64,000 nt of DNA from JAEUHQ01 sp964538915 (GCA_964538915.1 CAZIFB010000001.1:186001-250000), one strand, 5' to 3'; counted from the first letter of the stretch, positions 26,493 to 35,417 are shown. The notes: generated from the letters alone by a model not told the origin. Program-made: numbers and translations.

Positions 26493-27454
26493 CGGCGCTG
26501 CGGATCGCCGGCGGAGCGCAGAATCGTCGCGAACAGGGGCAGGTGGTCGCTGCCGAACGAAGGCCCGGTGCGCGCGTCGGCGACGCGCAGTGACGGACTG
26601 CACAGCACGTGGTCGATTGGCACGCGCAGCGGCCACGGTGCGTGCGCGGGCCACGATGGCACGAGTCCGTTCGCGCTGCCGCCGGTGAGCCCCGCGCGCG
26701 GGAGCATGGCCCGGAAGTCCGCGTTCCACGGCGTCGCGTTGAAGTCGCCGAGCACGACGCGGGCCGCCGGAAGCGGCGCCAGGGCAGCCGGAATGTCCGC
26801 GAGTGCGCGCGCGAGATTCACCGCGCGCTCGGCGTTGCCGGGCCGCGGAGTGTGCACGCACAGGAGTCCGACCGCGCCGCCCGGCGCGTCGACGATCGCA
26901 CGGATCGCCGGCGTGCGCGCCGAGCCGAGCGGCACCGCTTCCGCTGATCGCAGCGGCCAGCGTGAGAACAGGGCGGCGCCGTAGTAGCCGGGATCGGGCT
27001 TCGTGCAGCGATGGGGGAAGTCGGGCAGTCCGGCCAAGAGGCGCTCGAGCCACTCGGGCGTGACCTCCGAGCAGAACACCACGTCTGGACGCTCGCTGCG
27101 CACGGCGGCGAGGGCGCCGTCCGCGTTCGTGTGGTTGCCGCGCAGCACGTTCAGGCTCGCGAGGGCGAACGACGGGGCGCCGGACGGCGGGAGCGTGGCG
27201 CCGTCGGTGCCGGGCAGCGGCCGCCACACCGCGACGGCCGCGAGGCCGCATGCCGCCCCGCAGGCGAGCGCGGGACGCCAGCGCCGGGCGGCGCAGAGAG
27301 CGAGCGCAGCTGCCGCGAGCGCCAAGAACGCCTGCATGGGAAAACACGCCAGCAGGTCGAGCGACCAGTGCCAGCTCGCGACGAACGGTGCGACCGCCGC
27401 GCCCATCGCGGGCACCGCCAGCAGCACGATCAGGTTCGTCGGTCGGACCCGCAT
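26489..27454 (-). CDS. Membrane-anchored endonuclease/exonuclease/phosphatase family protein
   Basis: A 321-residue protein with three N-terminal hydrophobic segments (about residues 8-85) and a C-terminal EEP domain. Visible motifs are LASLNVLRGN, CSEVTPEW (metal-binding Glu), VHTPRPGN, VVLGDFNATPW (Asp-Asn pair) and SDHLPL (catalytic Asp-His). This architecture is common for inner-membrane EEP proteins whose substrate is unknown; they may act on nucleic acids or phospholipids outside the cytoplasm. It converges with the XRE gene, overlapping its stop. Confidence 0.85.
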   Translation of the reverse strand: MRVRPTNLIVLLAVPAMGAAVAPFVASWHWSLDLLACFPMQAFLALAAAALALCAARRWRPALACGAACGLAAVAVWRPLPGTDGATLPPSGAPSFALASLNVLRGNHTNADGALAAVRSERPDVVFCSEVTPEWLERLLAGLPDFPHRCTKPDPGYYGAALFSRWPLRSAEAVPLGSARTPAIRAIVDAPGGAVGLLCVHTPRPGNAERAVNLARALADIPAALAPLPAARVVLGDFNATPWNADFRAMLPRAGLTGGSANGLVPSWPAHAPWPLRVPIDHVLCSPSLRVADARTGPSFGSDHLPLFATILRSAGDPQRR

Positions 27455-27542
27455 GGCGCGCACGATGCCGCGCTTCCGCGTGCGTTGCGAGGGGAAGGGA
27501 CGTTGCCTCGACCGCTGGTGCCGGCATGATGCCGGGCCGCCG

Positions 27543-27812
27543 ATGCCCGACCCCTTCGACCGCGCCTCCGTGCTGGCCGAGATCCGGGCCTTCGTGGCCA
27601 CGTGGTTCCGCGACGGCAACGAGCACGGGCTCGAGCCGGACACTCCCCTCGTCACGTCGGGCATCGTCGATTCCGCCGGCGTCGTCGAGGTGGTGGAGTT
27701 CGTCGAGCGGCGCTTCCGCGTGCGGATCGGCGACGAGGACATCTCGCTGCGAAACTGCAACACGCTGCGGGGTTTGAGCGAGCTCATCCTGTCGCGGATG
27801 GTGTCGGGCTGA
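27543..27812 (+). CDS. Acyl carrier protein-like protein
   Basis: An 89-residue acidic protein with the ACP fold pattern: LVTSGIVDSAGVVEVVEFVE places the phosphopantetheine-attachment Ser at residue 44, at the start of helix II. It is followed by FRVRIGDEDISLRNCNTLRGLSELI. It lacks fatty-acid-synthesis neighbours, so it is probably a dedicated carrier for some specialised acylation rather than the housekeeping AcpP. The ATG at 27543 gives a normal ACP length. It lies upstream of nqrM on the same strand. Confidence 0.85.
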   Translation: MPDPFDRASVLAEIRAFVATWFRDGNEHGLEPDTPLVTSGIVDSAGVVEVVEFVERRFRVRIGDEDISLRNCNTLRGLSELILSRMVSG

Positions 27813-27899
27813 CACTTCTGTCGCGCGGTCGAGGCGCTCAGGCTCGAATCTGCCGCGGGTTTCGCTACCCTCTTCCGATCCATTTTCGGAACCCCCGCG

Positions 27900-28085
27900 G
27901 TGTCGACAGTCCTCCTGCCCATCCTGGTCTTCACGGTTCCCGTGCTGGCCATCGTGTTCCTCGCTCTCGGCGGGCGCCGCCTCTCGGGTTCGTGCGGCGG
28001 CATGAACGGTGACGGCAGTTGCCAGCGGTGCGGGCGCAAGGCCGACCCCGCCGCGACGTCGGGCGGCAGCGCGTGTACGCGCTGA
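27900..28085 (+). CDS. nqrM: NqrM, Na+-NQR maturation protein
   Basis: A 61-residue protein with one N-terminal membrane segment (LLPILVFTVPVLAIVFLAL) and the NqrM Cys motif, SGSCGGMNGDGSCQRCG, with four Cys near residues 32-44 and later. NqrM delivers iron for the membrane-embedded Fe site of the NqrD/NqrE subunits. The gene is 63 bases upstream of nqrA; in Vibrio it lies at the other end of the operon. The GTG start gives the full hydrophobic segment. The tail ending SGGSACTR contains an extra Cys. Confidence 0.88.
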   Translation: MSTVLLPILVFTVPVLAIVFLALGGRRLSGSCGGMNGDGSCQRCGRKADPAATSGGSACTR

Positions 28086-28148
28086 TCCGCCGACCCGTTC
28101 TTTCCGTCCTTCCTCTTCGCCCCGCGATCTCCCCTCGCCCCTCCCCGG

Positions 28149-29501
28149 ATGATCCTCCACACGATCAAGAAAGGCTTCGACCTGCGGCTCGCGGGTCGTC
28201 CCGAAGCGATCCTGGCCGACGCGCCGGAGCCGGCGCGTGTGTGCCTCGAGACGGCCGAGTTCCCCGGCATCAAGCCGAAGGCCCTCGTGAAGGACGGTGA
28301 CCGCGTGAAGACCGGCCAGCCGGTCTTCCTCGACAAGCTCGACCGCGACGTCGTCTGGTGCTCGCCGGTGACGGGCACTGTGGCTCGTCTCGACTTCGGC
28401 GACCGGCGCTTCCTGCTGCGGGTCGTCATCGACAATGACGCGGCGAAGGGTGGGCGCGAAGAGTTCGCCGAAATGCCGAAGCCGGCGGGCGACCGCGACG
28501 CCCTGATCGTCGCGATCAAGCGCGCGGGCCTGTGGCCGCTCTTCCGCCAGCGCCCGCTCGGCCGGATGCCGCGCGGCAACCACGTTCCGGTGGCGATCTA
28601 CGTGAACGGCATGGACAGCGCGCCCCTGGCCGCCGACCCGGCGTTCGCCGTCGAGGGCAAGAAGGCTCTGATGCAGGCCGGCGTCGACCTGCTGAAGAAG
28701 CTGACGCCGGGCAAGGTCTACCTGACGCTGCGTGCCGCCGCCGCGCACCAGTCCGAACTGCGCGACCTGAAGGGCGTCGAGGTCCACGACTTCGCGGGCC
28801 CGCACCCGTCGGGCCTCGTCGGCACGCACATCAGCCGCATCCAGCCGCTGAAGACCGGCGAGACGGCGTGGGCACTCTGCGCGCAGGACGTCGCGCGGCT
28901 CGGTGAGTGGGCCGTGTCGGGCAAGTACCCGGCGAAGACGGTCGTCGCGGCGTCCGGCAGTTCCGCGCCGGCGCGCAAGTACTTCCGTCTCCGCCAGACC
29001 GCCGAGGTGAAGGCACTGAACGGCAACGCGGCGATCACCGGCGACGTGCGCGTCGTGAACGGCACCGTGCTGCACGGCAACGCCATCCCGGCGGACGGTT
29101 TCGTCGCGTACCACACGAAGACCGTGACGTTCATCCCCGAGGGCACGGGCCAGCGCGATCTGTTCGGCTGGGCCCTGCCGCAGTTCGGCAAGCTCAGCTT
29201 CCACCGCAGCGTGTTCAGCTGGCTGCTGCCGAAGAAGGAGTACACCGTCGACGCGCGTCTGAACGGCGGGCACCGCCCGATCGTCGACATCGGCGCGTGG
29301 TCGCGGGTCGTGCCCCTCGACATCCATCCGACCTACCTCGTGCGCGCCATCAAGGCGAACGACGTCGAGGAGGCGGTCAAGCTCGGCCTGCTCGAGGTCA
29401 CCGAGGAGGACGTCGCGCTGTGCACGTTCGTCGATCCCTGCAAGAACGACGTCGGCGAAGTGATCCGCCAAGGCCTCGACATGTACGAGAAGGAGGGCTA
29501 G
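28149..29501 (+). CDS. nqrA: Na+-translocating NADH:quinone reductase subunit A
   Basis: A 450-residue soluble subunit of the sodium-pumping NADH:ubiquinone oxidoreductase. Characteristic segments are KKGFDLRLAGRPEAI at the start, VFLDKLDRDVVWCSPVTGTVARL, and LNGGHRPIVDIGAWSRVVPLDIHPTYL near the end. NqrA is peripheral on the cytoplasmic face and forms part of the quinone site. It is the first of six genes in the conserved order A-F, with nqrB starting 3 bases after its stop. No Shine-Dalgarno sequence is evident before the ATG. Confidence 0.97.
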   Translation: MILHTIKKGFDLRLAGRPEAILADAPEPARVCLETAEFPGIKPKALVKDGDRVKTGQPVFLDKLDRDVVWCSPVTGTVARLDFGDRRFLLRVVIDNDAAKGGREEFAEMPKPAGDRDALIVAIKRAGLWPLFRQRPLGRMPRGNHVPVAIYVNGMDSAPLAADPAFAVEGKKALMQAGVDLLKKLTPGKVYLTLRAAAAHQSELRDLKGVEVHDFAGPHPSGLVGTHISRIQPLKTGETAWALCAQDVARLGEWAVSGKYPAKTVVAASGSSAPARKYFRLRQTAEVKALNGNAAITGDVRVVNGTVLHGNAIPADGFVAYHTKTVTFIPEGTGQRDLFGWALPQFGKLSFHRSVFSWLLPKKEYTVDARLNGGHRPIVDIGAWSRVVPLDIHPTYLVRAIKANDVEEAVKLGLLEVTEEDVALCTFVDPCKNDVGEVIRQGLDMYEKEG

Positions 29502-29504
29502 GCC

Positions 29505-30773
29505 GTGCAGTTCCTGCGCAACCTGGTCGAGAAGCAGAAGCAGCTCTACCACGGCAAGGACAGCAAGTTCCACAAGGTGTGGCCGCTGTTCGATGCCTTC
29601 GAGACGTTCCTCTTCGCCCCCGATCACCGCACCGGTCCGCAGCGCGTCCAGGTACGCGACTACGTCGACCTGAAGCGCGTGATGAACACGGTCATCATCG
29701 CGATGCTGCCGTGTCTCCTGTGGGCGATCTGGAACACCGGCGCCCAGCACTTCCACGCGATCGCCGCGATGATCGGCGCGGGCAAGCTCGAGGCGGCGAA
29801 CTACGTGCCCGGCTGGCTGCAGTCGCTCTTCGCACCGAACGTCGCGGCGCCGACCGCCGTCGACACGGTCGTCTTCGGATTGCAGCGCATGCTGCCGATC
29901 CTGATCGTGAGCTACGGCGTCGGTCTCGGCATCGAGATGCTGTTCTCGGTGATCCGCAACGAAGAGGTCAGCGAGGGCTACCTCGTCTCGGGCATGCTGA
30001 TCGCGCTGATCGTGCCCGCGTCGATCCCGCTGTGGCAGCTCGCCATCGGCGTCGCGTTCGCCGTCGTCCTCGGCAAGGAGGTCTTCGGCGGCACGGGCAT
30101 GAACGTGTTCAACCCGGCGATGCTGGTGCGTGCGTTCCTGTTCTTCGCGTTCGCCGGCCAGATGTCGGGCGACATGGTGTGGGTCGCGGGCAACAACTCG
30201 CCGACCGGCGTGCCTGGGTCGCTGATCGACGGTTTCTCGCAGCCGACCGCGCTCGCCGTGGTGAAGGCGGCGACGACGGACGCCAGCGCGGCGCTCACGC
30301 ACGTGTTCTCGCACCAGGACCTGTTCTTCGGGAACATCCCGGGCAGCGCGGGCGAGATGAGCAAGCTGTGCGTGCTGCTCGGCGCGTTCTGGCTCGTGTT
30401 CACCGGCGTCGGCAGCTGGCGCGTGATGGTGGGCGGCGTGCTCGGCCTCCTGGCGAGTGCGTTCGTGATGAAGGCCGCGAGCGGCGCCGAAACCGGGCCG
30501 ATCTCGCTGCTGCCGTGGGAGCACCTGCTGTGCGGGGGCTTCCTCTTCGGCATCGTCTTCATGGCGACCGACCCGGTGTCGAGCCCCGAGACGAGCACCG
30601 GGAAGTGGATCTACGGCGCGCTGATCGGCTTCGTGACGATCCTCGTGCGCACGATCAACCCCGCGTATCCGGAAGGCACGATGCTGGCGATCCTGCTCAT
30701 GAACGCGTTCGCGCCTGGCATCGACCACTTCGTCGTGGCGGCGAACATCAAGCGGAGGATGAAGCGGTCATGA
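29505..30773 (+). CDS. nqrB: Na+-NQR subunit B
   Basis: A 422-residue membrane subunit with about ten hydrophobic segments. It begins QFLRNLVEKQKQLYHGKDSKF, like other NqrB proteins. NqrB carries FMN covalently bound to a Thr. The region DGFSQPTALAVVKAATT near residues 243-259 aligns with the flavin-attachment SGAT-type motif, although SGA is replaced here by SQP. It also binds riboflavin and provides the central Na+ pathway. The GTG start follows the nqrA stop after 3 bases. The stop overlaps the nqrC start as ATGA. Confidence 0.96.
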   Translation: MQFLRNLVEKQKQLYHGKDSKFHKVWPLFDAFETFLFAPDHRTGPQRVQVRDYVDLKRVMNTVIIAMLPCLLWAIWNTGAQHFHAIAAMIGAGKLEAANYVPGWLQSLFAPNVAAPTAVDTVVFGLQRMLPILIVSYGVGLGIEMLFSVIRNEEVSEGYLVSGMLIALIVPASIPLWQLAIGVAFAVVLGKEVFGGTGMNVFNPAMLVRAFLFFAFAGQMSGDMVWVAGNNSPTGVPGSLIDGFSQPTALAVVKAATTDASAALTHVFSHQDLFFGNIPGSAGEMSKLCVLLGAFWLVFTGVGSWRVMVGGVLGLLASAFVMKAASGAETGPISLLPWEHLLCGGFLFGIVFMATDPVSSPETSTGKWIYGALIGFVTILVRTINPAYPEGTMLAILLMNAFAPGIDHFVVAANIKRRMKRS

Positions 30774-31501
30774 ACACCAGCAGCAACGGCTACGTGATGT
30801 CGTTCGCGGTCGGCGTCTGCGTCGTGATCAGCACGATGCTCGCGGTCACGGCGAACAACCTGAAGCCGATCCAGGACGCGGCGGCCGAGTTCGACCGCCA
30901 GAAGAACGTCATGGTCGCCGCAGGTCTCGTCGCGCCCGACGACAAGCGCCAGCGCGCCGAACTCGAGAAGCTCTACAAGGACCGCGTCGACGAGGTCGTC
31001 GTCGATCTCGAAGAGGGCAAGGTCGCCGCCGGCAAGTCTCCGGCCGACGTCGCCGCGATGAAGAAGCCCGAGGACCGGCTCCGCTACCGCGTGGTCGCGA
31101 TCGGCAAGAGCACCGAAGGCAAGCCGGACACCTACGTGCTGCCGATCTCCGGCAAGGGCCTCTGGAGCACGATCTACGGCTACCTGGCGCTCGAGCACGA
31201 CGCGACGCACGTTCGCGGCGTGACCTTCTACAAGCACGGCGAGACCCCGGGTCTCGGCGGCGAGTGCGAGAACCCGGTTTGGTGCGCGCAGTGGAAGGGC
31301 AAGTCGATCCTCGACGAGCAGCACAAGCTCGTCGGCGTCGGCGTCAAGAAGGGCAAGGTCGACCCCGCCGTTCCCATGGAGAAGGCGCACAAGGTCGACG
31401 GCCTGTCCGGCGCCACGATCACCAGCAACGGCATCACGAAGTTCGTGAAGGCCGACCTCACGGCATTCGAGAAGTACCTCACGGGCCTGCGGCAGCCCTG
31501 A
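30770..31501 (+). CDS. nqrC: Na+-NQR subunit C
   Basis: A 243-residue protein with one N-terminal membrane anchor (VMSFAVGVCVVISTMLAVTA) and a periplasmic FMN-binding domain. The flavinylation motif SGATITSNG is intact near residues 209-217, so ApbE can attach FMN through phosphoester to the Thr. The conserved segment GKGLWSTIYGYLAL and HGETPGLGGECENPVW are also present. Its start overlaps the nqrB stop. The matching flavin transferase gene apbE lies further downstream in the window. Confidence 0.96.
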   Translation: MNTSSNGYVMSFAVGVCVVISTMLAVTANNLKPIQDAAAEFDRQKNVMVAAGLVAPDDKRQRAELEKLYKDRVDEVVVDLEEGKVAAGKSPADVAAMKKPEDRLRYRVVAIGKSTEGKPDTYVLPISGKGLWSTIYGYLALEHDATHVRGVTFYKHGETPGLGGECENPVWCAQWKGKSILDEQHKLVGVGVKKGKVDPAVPMEKAHKVDGLSGATITSNGITKFVKADLTAFEKYLTGLRQP

Positions 31502-31513
31502 CGGAGCCAACCA

Positions 31514-32176
31514 ATGACGGCAACCACCACCCCTCCCGCGGTCCGCAAGTCCGGACTGTTCGGCAAGGACGAGCTGAAGGTCATCAAGGACCCGCTGTGG
31601 GACAACAACCCGATCGCGCTGCAGGTGCTCGGCATCTGCAGTTCGCTTGCCGTCACGACGCGCCTCGACAAGGCCCTCGTGATGGGCATCGGCGTCACCA
31701 TCGTCACGGCACTGTCGAACGTGATGATCTCGTCGATCCGCAACTTCATCCCGAACAAGATCCGCATCATCGTGCAGCTGGTCGTGGTGTCGGGCGTCGT
31801 GATCGTGTTCGACCAGGTGCTGAAGGCCTACATGTTCGACCTCAGCAAGCAGCTGTCGGTCTTCGTGGGCCTCATCATCACGAACTGCATCGTGATGGGC
31901 CGCCTCGAGGCGTACGCGATGGGCAACCCGCCCTGGCGATCGCTGCTCGACGGGATCGGCAACGGCCTCGGCTATCTGTGGATCCTCGCCGTCGTCGGTT
32001 CGATCCGCGAGATCTTCGGTTCGGGCAAGCTGCTCGGCATGCAGGTCGTGCCGCAGGCGATCTACGACGCCGGCTACGTCAACAACGGCCTGATGGTGCT
32101 GGCGCCCGGCGCGTTCGTGCTGCTCGGCATCATCGTCTGGATCCAGCGCTCGATTTCCGGCTACGTGGAGAAGTGA
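31514..32176 (+). CDS. nqrD: Na+-NQR subunit D
   Basis: A 220-residue membrane subunit with six hydrophobic segments. NqrD and NqrE form an inverted-topology pair that together hold an Fe or 2Fe-2S site at the centre of the membrane. The sequence has NPIALQVLGICSSLAVTTRLDKAL near the start and LIITNCIVMGRLEAYAMGNPPWRS, both with Cys at the positions expected for the metal site. It starts 12 bases after nqrC. Confidence 0.96.
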   Translation: MTATTTPPAVRKSGLFGKDELKVIKDPLWDNNPIALQVLGICSSLAVTTRLDKALVMGIGVTIVTALSNVMISSIRNFIPNKIRIIVQLVVVSGVVIVFDQVLKAYMFDLSKQLSVFVGLIITNCIVMGRLEAYAMGNPPWRSLLDGIGNGLGYLWILAVVGSIREIFGSGKLLGMQVVPQAIYDAGYVNNGLMVLAPGAFVLLGIIVWIQRSISGYVEK

Positions 32177-32179
32177 CCC

Positions 32180-32809
32180 ATGACCGCGATGCTCTCCTTC
32201 CTCAACGACGAATCGCTGACCAGCGTGTTCCTGAAGTCGGTCTTCGTCGAGAACATCCTGCTGTCGTTCTTCCTCGGGATGTGCAGCTACCTCGCGGTGA
32301 GCAAGCGCGTCGACTCGGCGGTCGGCCTCGGCATCGCTGTGATCTTCGTGCAGGTCCTCACCGTGCCGATGAACTGGGCGCTGCAGACCTACGTGCTCGG
32401 TGAGGGTGCGCTCGCATGGGCCGGCTTCCCCGACAGCGACCTCGGCTACCTGCAGTTCCTGACGTTCATCGCGTCGATCGCTGCCGTCGTGCAGGTCGTC
32501 GAGATGGCGGTCGACAAGTTCAGTCCGAAGCTCTACGCGGCGCTGGGCATCTTCCTGCCGCTCATCGCCGTGAACTGCGCGATCCTCGGCGGTTCGCTGT
32601 TCATGGCGGAGCGCAAGTACTCGTTCGCGCAGTCCGTGGTCTACGGCATCGGGTCGGGCTCCGGCTGGGCGCTCGCGATCGTCAGCATGGCGACGATCCG
32701 CTGGCGCATGCGCACCGCGCACGTGCCGGCGCCCCTGCGCGGTCTCGGAATCACGTTCATCACGACCGGTCTCGTCGCGATGGCGTTCATGACCTTCAGC
32801 GGCATCTGA
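32180..32809 (+). CDS. nqrE: Na+-NQR subunit E
   Basis: A 209-residue membrane protein with six hydrophobic segments, the partner of NqrD. The conserved pair of metal-site segments is visible: LLSFFLGMCSYLAVSKRVDSAVGLG and FLPLIAVNCAILGGSLFMAERKY, each with one Cys. The start is 3 bases after the nqrD stop and the stop is 16 bases before nqrF, in line with a single operon. Confidence 0.96.
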   Translation: MTAMLSFLNDESLTSVFLKSVFVENILLSFFLGMCSYLAVSKRVDSAVGLGIAVIFVQVLTVPMNWALQTYVLGEGALAWAGFPDSDLGYLQFLTFIASIAAVVQVVEMAVDKFSPKLYAALGIFLPLIAVNCAILGGSLFMAERKYSFAQSVVYGIGSGSGWALAIVSMATIRWRMRTAHVPAPLRGLGITFITTGLVAMAFMTFSGI

Positions 32810-32825
32810 TCAGGACCCTTCGCTC

Positions 32826-34058
32826 ATGCTCACCACGATCCTGACCGGCGTCGCGGCACTCACGGGAGTCATCGTGCTCCTCGTGACCGTGCTGATGTTC
32901 TGCGAGAAGAAGCTCGTCAAGAAGGGCAAGGTGAAGGTGCTGATCAACGACGACCCGGTGAAGTCACCGGAGGTCGACGTCGGCAGCAACCTGCTCATGG
33001 CGCTCAGCAGCGCGAAGATCTTCCTGCCGTCCGCGTGCGGCGGCAAAGGCTCCTGTGCGATGTGCAAGTGCCAGGTCTTCGAAGGCGGCGGCGACATCCT
33101 CCCGAGCGAGCTGACGCACATCAAACGCGCCGAGGCGAAGGAAGGCTGGCGCCTGTCGTGCCAGGTGAAGGTCCGGGGCCCGATGAAGGTGAAGGTGCCG
33201 GACGCCGTGTTCGGCATCCGCAAGTGGGAGTGCACCGTGCGCAGCAACAACAACGTCGCCACGTTCATCAAGGAACTGGTGATGGACCTGCCGCCGGGCG
33301 AGATCATCCACTTCGAATCGGGCGGCTACATCCAGATCGACGTTCCCGCCTACCAGAACCTGAAGTTCAAGGACTTCGACGTCGAGGAGCGCTTCCGCGG
33401 CGACTGGGACAAGTTCAAGCTGTGGGATCTCGTCGCGAACAACGCGACTCCGATCTTCCGCGCGTACTCGATGGCGAACCACCCAGCCGAGGGCAACATG
33501 GTGATGCTCAACATCCGCATCGCCACGCCGCCGCCGAAGCAGATGACGCTGCCGCCGGGTATCTGCTCGAGCTTCGTGTTCTCGCTCAAGAAGGGCGACA
33601 AGATCACGATTTCGGGCCCGTACGGCGAGTTCCACATCAACAAGACCAACCGCGAGATGATCTACATCGGCGGTGGTGCGGGCATGGCGCCGTTGCGCAG
33701 CCACATCTTCCACCTCTTCCACACCGAGAAGACGACCCGCAAGGTCAGCTACTGGTACGGCGCGCGCAGCAAGCGCGAGATGTTCTACACGGAAGAGTTC
33801 GAGGCGATCGAAGCGAAGTTCCCCAACTTCAAGTACCACGTCGCCCTGTCGGAGCCGCAGCCGGAGGACAACTGGACCGGCTTCAAGGGTTTCATCCACC
33901 AGGTGGTGTTCGACAACTACCTGAAGAACCACGCGAACGTCGACGAGATCGAGTTCTATCTCTGCGGACCGCCGATGATGAACACCGCCGTGCAGAAGAT
34001 GCTCGGCGACCTCGGCGTCGAGAAGGACATGATCCGGTTCGACGATTTCGGCGGCTGA
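32826..34058 (+). CDS. nqrF: Na+-NQR subunit F, NADH-oxidising flavoprotein
   Basis: A 410-residue protein: an N-terminal membrane helix (VAALTGVIVLLVTVLMFCEK), then a 2Fe-2S ferredoxin-like domain with Cys ligands in SACGGKGSCAMCKC and LSCQVKV. A ferredoxin-reductase-like module follows, with FAD motif RAYSMANHP and NADH motif GGGAGMAPLRSH, and a C-terminal LCGPPMMNTAV segment. NqrF takes electrons from NADH and passes them to the other subunits. It ends the nqr operon. A 9-bp hairpin overlaps its stop codon, and the repeat array and assembly gap follow. Confidence 0.97.
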   Translation: MLTTILTGVAALTGVIVLLVTVLMFCEKKLVKKGKVKVLINDDPVKSPEVDVGSNLLMALSSAKIFLPSACGGKGSCAMCKCQVFEGGGDILPSELTHIKRAEAKEGWRLSCQVKVRGPMKVKVPDAVFGIRKWECTVRSNNNVATFIKELVMDLPPGEIIHFESGGYIQIDVPAYQNLKFKDFDVEERFRGDWDKFKLWDLVANNATPIFRAYSMANHPAEGNMVMLNIRIATPPPKQMTLPPGICSSFVFSLKKGDKITISGPYGEFHINKTNREMIYIGGGAGMAPLRSHIFHLFHTEKTTRKVSYWYGARSKREMFYTEEFEAIEAKFPNFKYHVALSEPQPEDNWTGFKGFIHQVVFDNYLKNHANVDEIEFYLCGPPMMNTAVQKMLGDLGVEKDMIRFDDFGG

Positions 34059-34077
34059 GCCGCGCCAAGCGCGGCTC
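34057..34077 (+). terminator. Hairpin overlapping the nqrF stop codon
   Basis: A perfect 9-bp stem GAGCCGCGC/GCGCGGCTC with loop CAA begins inside the nqrF stop region. It has no U-tract, so it could instead protect the 3' end. Its right arm coincides with the end of the 118-bp repeat unit. Confidence 0.5.
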
Positions 34078-34090
34078 GCCGCGAAATCGC

Positions 34091-34190
34091 NNNNNNNNNN
34101 NNNNNNNNNNNNNNNNNNNNNNNNNNNNNNNNNNNNNNNNNNNNNNNNNNNNNNNNNNNNNNNNNNNNNNNNNNNNNNNNNNNNNNNNNN
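34091..34190. other. Assembly gap of 100 N
   Basis: Exactly 100 N characters, the usual placeholder for a gap of unknown size. Flanking sequence ends (GAAATCGC) and restarts (GAACGCGG) exactly at a 118-bp repeat boundary, so the missing part is probably whole repeat units. The true distance is unknown. Confidence 0.98.
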
Positions 34191-34397
34191 GAACGCGGCT
34201 CATGTGCGTTGTCCGCCCGCGCTGCGGAACAACGTTGCGGGCGAAACGAGCAACCGGCCGCTACGCGCGGGCGGGGGAGCGGGTCCGCGCGGCTCGCCGC
34301 GAAATCGCGAACGCGGCTCATGTGCGTTGTCCGCCCGCGCTGCGGAACAACGTTGCGGGCGAACCGAGCAACCGGCCGCTACGCGCGGGCGGGGGAG
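34191..34397 (+). repeat. 118-bp tandem repeat flanking the gap
   Basis: One full 118-bp copy (34191-34308) and one partial copy (34309-34397) that differ at very few positions; a third copy's tail lies before the gap at 34069-34090. Each unit contains an inverted repeat CGCCCGC...GCGGGCG around a 16-base loop-like stretch. No gene is visible in 34059-34436. The element is different from the 111-bp repeat at 16.7 kb. Confidence 0.9.
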
Positions 34398-34436
34398 TCC
34401 CGGCAGGCGGGCCAGGCTCCGCGTGGCCGGCCCCGA

Positions 34437-35417
34437 TCAGCGCGGTTGCGAGGCGCCCCCGTGGGCACTGACGAGCTGGAGCTCGAACGTGAGGTCCGAT
34501 CGTGCAGGGTGACGGGCGGTGGCGGCGATCATGCCGCCGCACAAGGAGAACGGTCTGCCCGAGTCGATGGCGACGACATCGACGAGGAGCGCCGCACTGC
34601 CGTTGACGTCGATCTCGAGCGGCACGACGAAGACCCGTTCGTCCGCCGGCAGCCACGCCGGTCGGAGCCGCGGCTCCAAGGCGTCTTCGAAGCGCGTCGA
34701 GAGCGTCGCGTGCACGCCGAGGCTGCCGAGGACCGACCAGATGCTCGGTTTCTCGACGACCTGCCAGAACCAGGTCGAGAGGGACTCGTCCTCCTGAACC
34801 ACGTTGAGCAGTGCCATCATCGCGATGGTCGCGTCGACGAACGGCTCCATGTCGACTTCGTCGTCCTCGCCGGGTTCCGTCTTCCCGTCCCGCAGCGAGC
34901 GCTTTGCCCACTCGATCGCGGGCAGCAGCCCGCGCGACATCAGGTCGACGGGCAGCTTCACGACCGACGCCGACAGGCCGCGTCCGTTCTCGTCGTGCAC
35001 GCTGGCGCCGACCGGCAACAGGAACGAAGTCACCGATCGCTCCTTCCGTTCGCCATCGCTGGTCCACGACCAGGTCCATCTGCCGTCTTCCCACACGCGC
35101 GGTGATTCGCCGCTCGTGATCCTGTTCGCCTTCGCGACTCCCTCGGGCAGGATGTTCGTCAGTCGAAGGATCCAGCGACGGACTTCGTCGCCCTTGCGAA
35201 GTCGCAGGGCGAACACCACTTCGTCGTGGCTGCGCCAGTCCTTCCCCTCGTCGCGCGCGTCGAGGCCGGGCCGCATCCTCGCGAGGCCCGGGAAGTCGTC
35301 CGGGGAGAGGGTCGGGATCGCATCTGGCGTCGGCCGACCCGTGCGCGGCGGCGCCGTGCTGCAGGAACACAGGGAAGCTGCCAGCACTGCGGTGGTGGTG
35401 ATCGTTCGCCGGTTCAT
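34437..35417 (-). CDS. Predicted lipoprotein of unknown function
   Basis: A 326-residue protein with a signal peptide ending in a Cys-rich lipobox-like stretch (AVLAASLCSCSTAPP). The mature part is soluble and acidic with several Trp-rich strands (RVWEDGRWTWSWTSDGERKE) and no motif I recognise. The ATG at 35417 overlaps the stop of the upstream glycosyltransferase gene (ATGA), so the two are probably co-expressed. The 3' end lies about 40 bases from the 118-bp repeats. Confidence 0.6.
   Translation of the reverse strand: MNRRTITTTAVLAASLCSCSTAPPRTGRPTPDAIPTLSPDDFPGLARMRPGLDARDEGKDWRSHDEVVFALRLRKGDEVRRWILRLTNILPEGVAKANRITSGESPRVWEDGRWTWSWTSDGERKERSVTSFLLPVGASVHDENGRGLSASVVKLPVDLMSRGLLPAIEWAKRSLRDGKTEPGEDDEVDMEPFVDATIAMMALLNVVQEDESLSTWFWQVVEKPSIWSVLGSLGVHATLSTRFEDALEPRLRPAWLPADERVFVVPLEIDVNGSAALLVDVVAIDSGRPFSLCGGMIAATARHPARSDLTFELQLVSAHGGASQPR

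Noticed and set aside
25659..30728. A 1689-codon open frame on the minus strand across the nqr genes
   Set aside because: It is antisense to well-supported genes (nqrM, nqrA, nqrB and others), is extremely rich in Arg, Glu, His and Asp, and has no recognisable domain. It is a shadow caused by high GC content.
34191..34397. CRISPR array
   Set aside because: The 118-bp units are directly joined with no unique spacers between them, and no cas genes are in the window.
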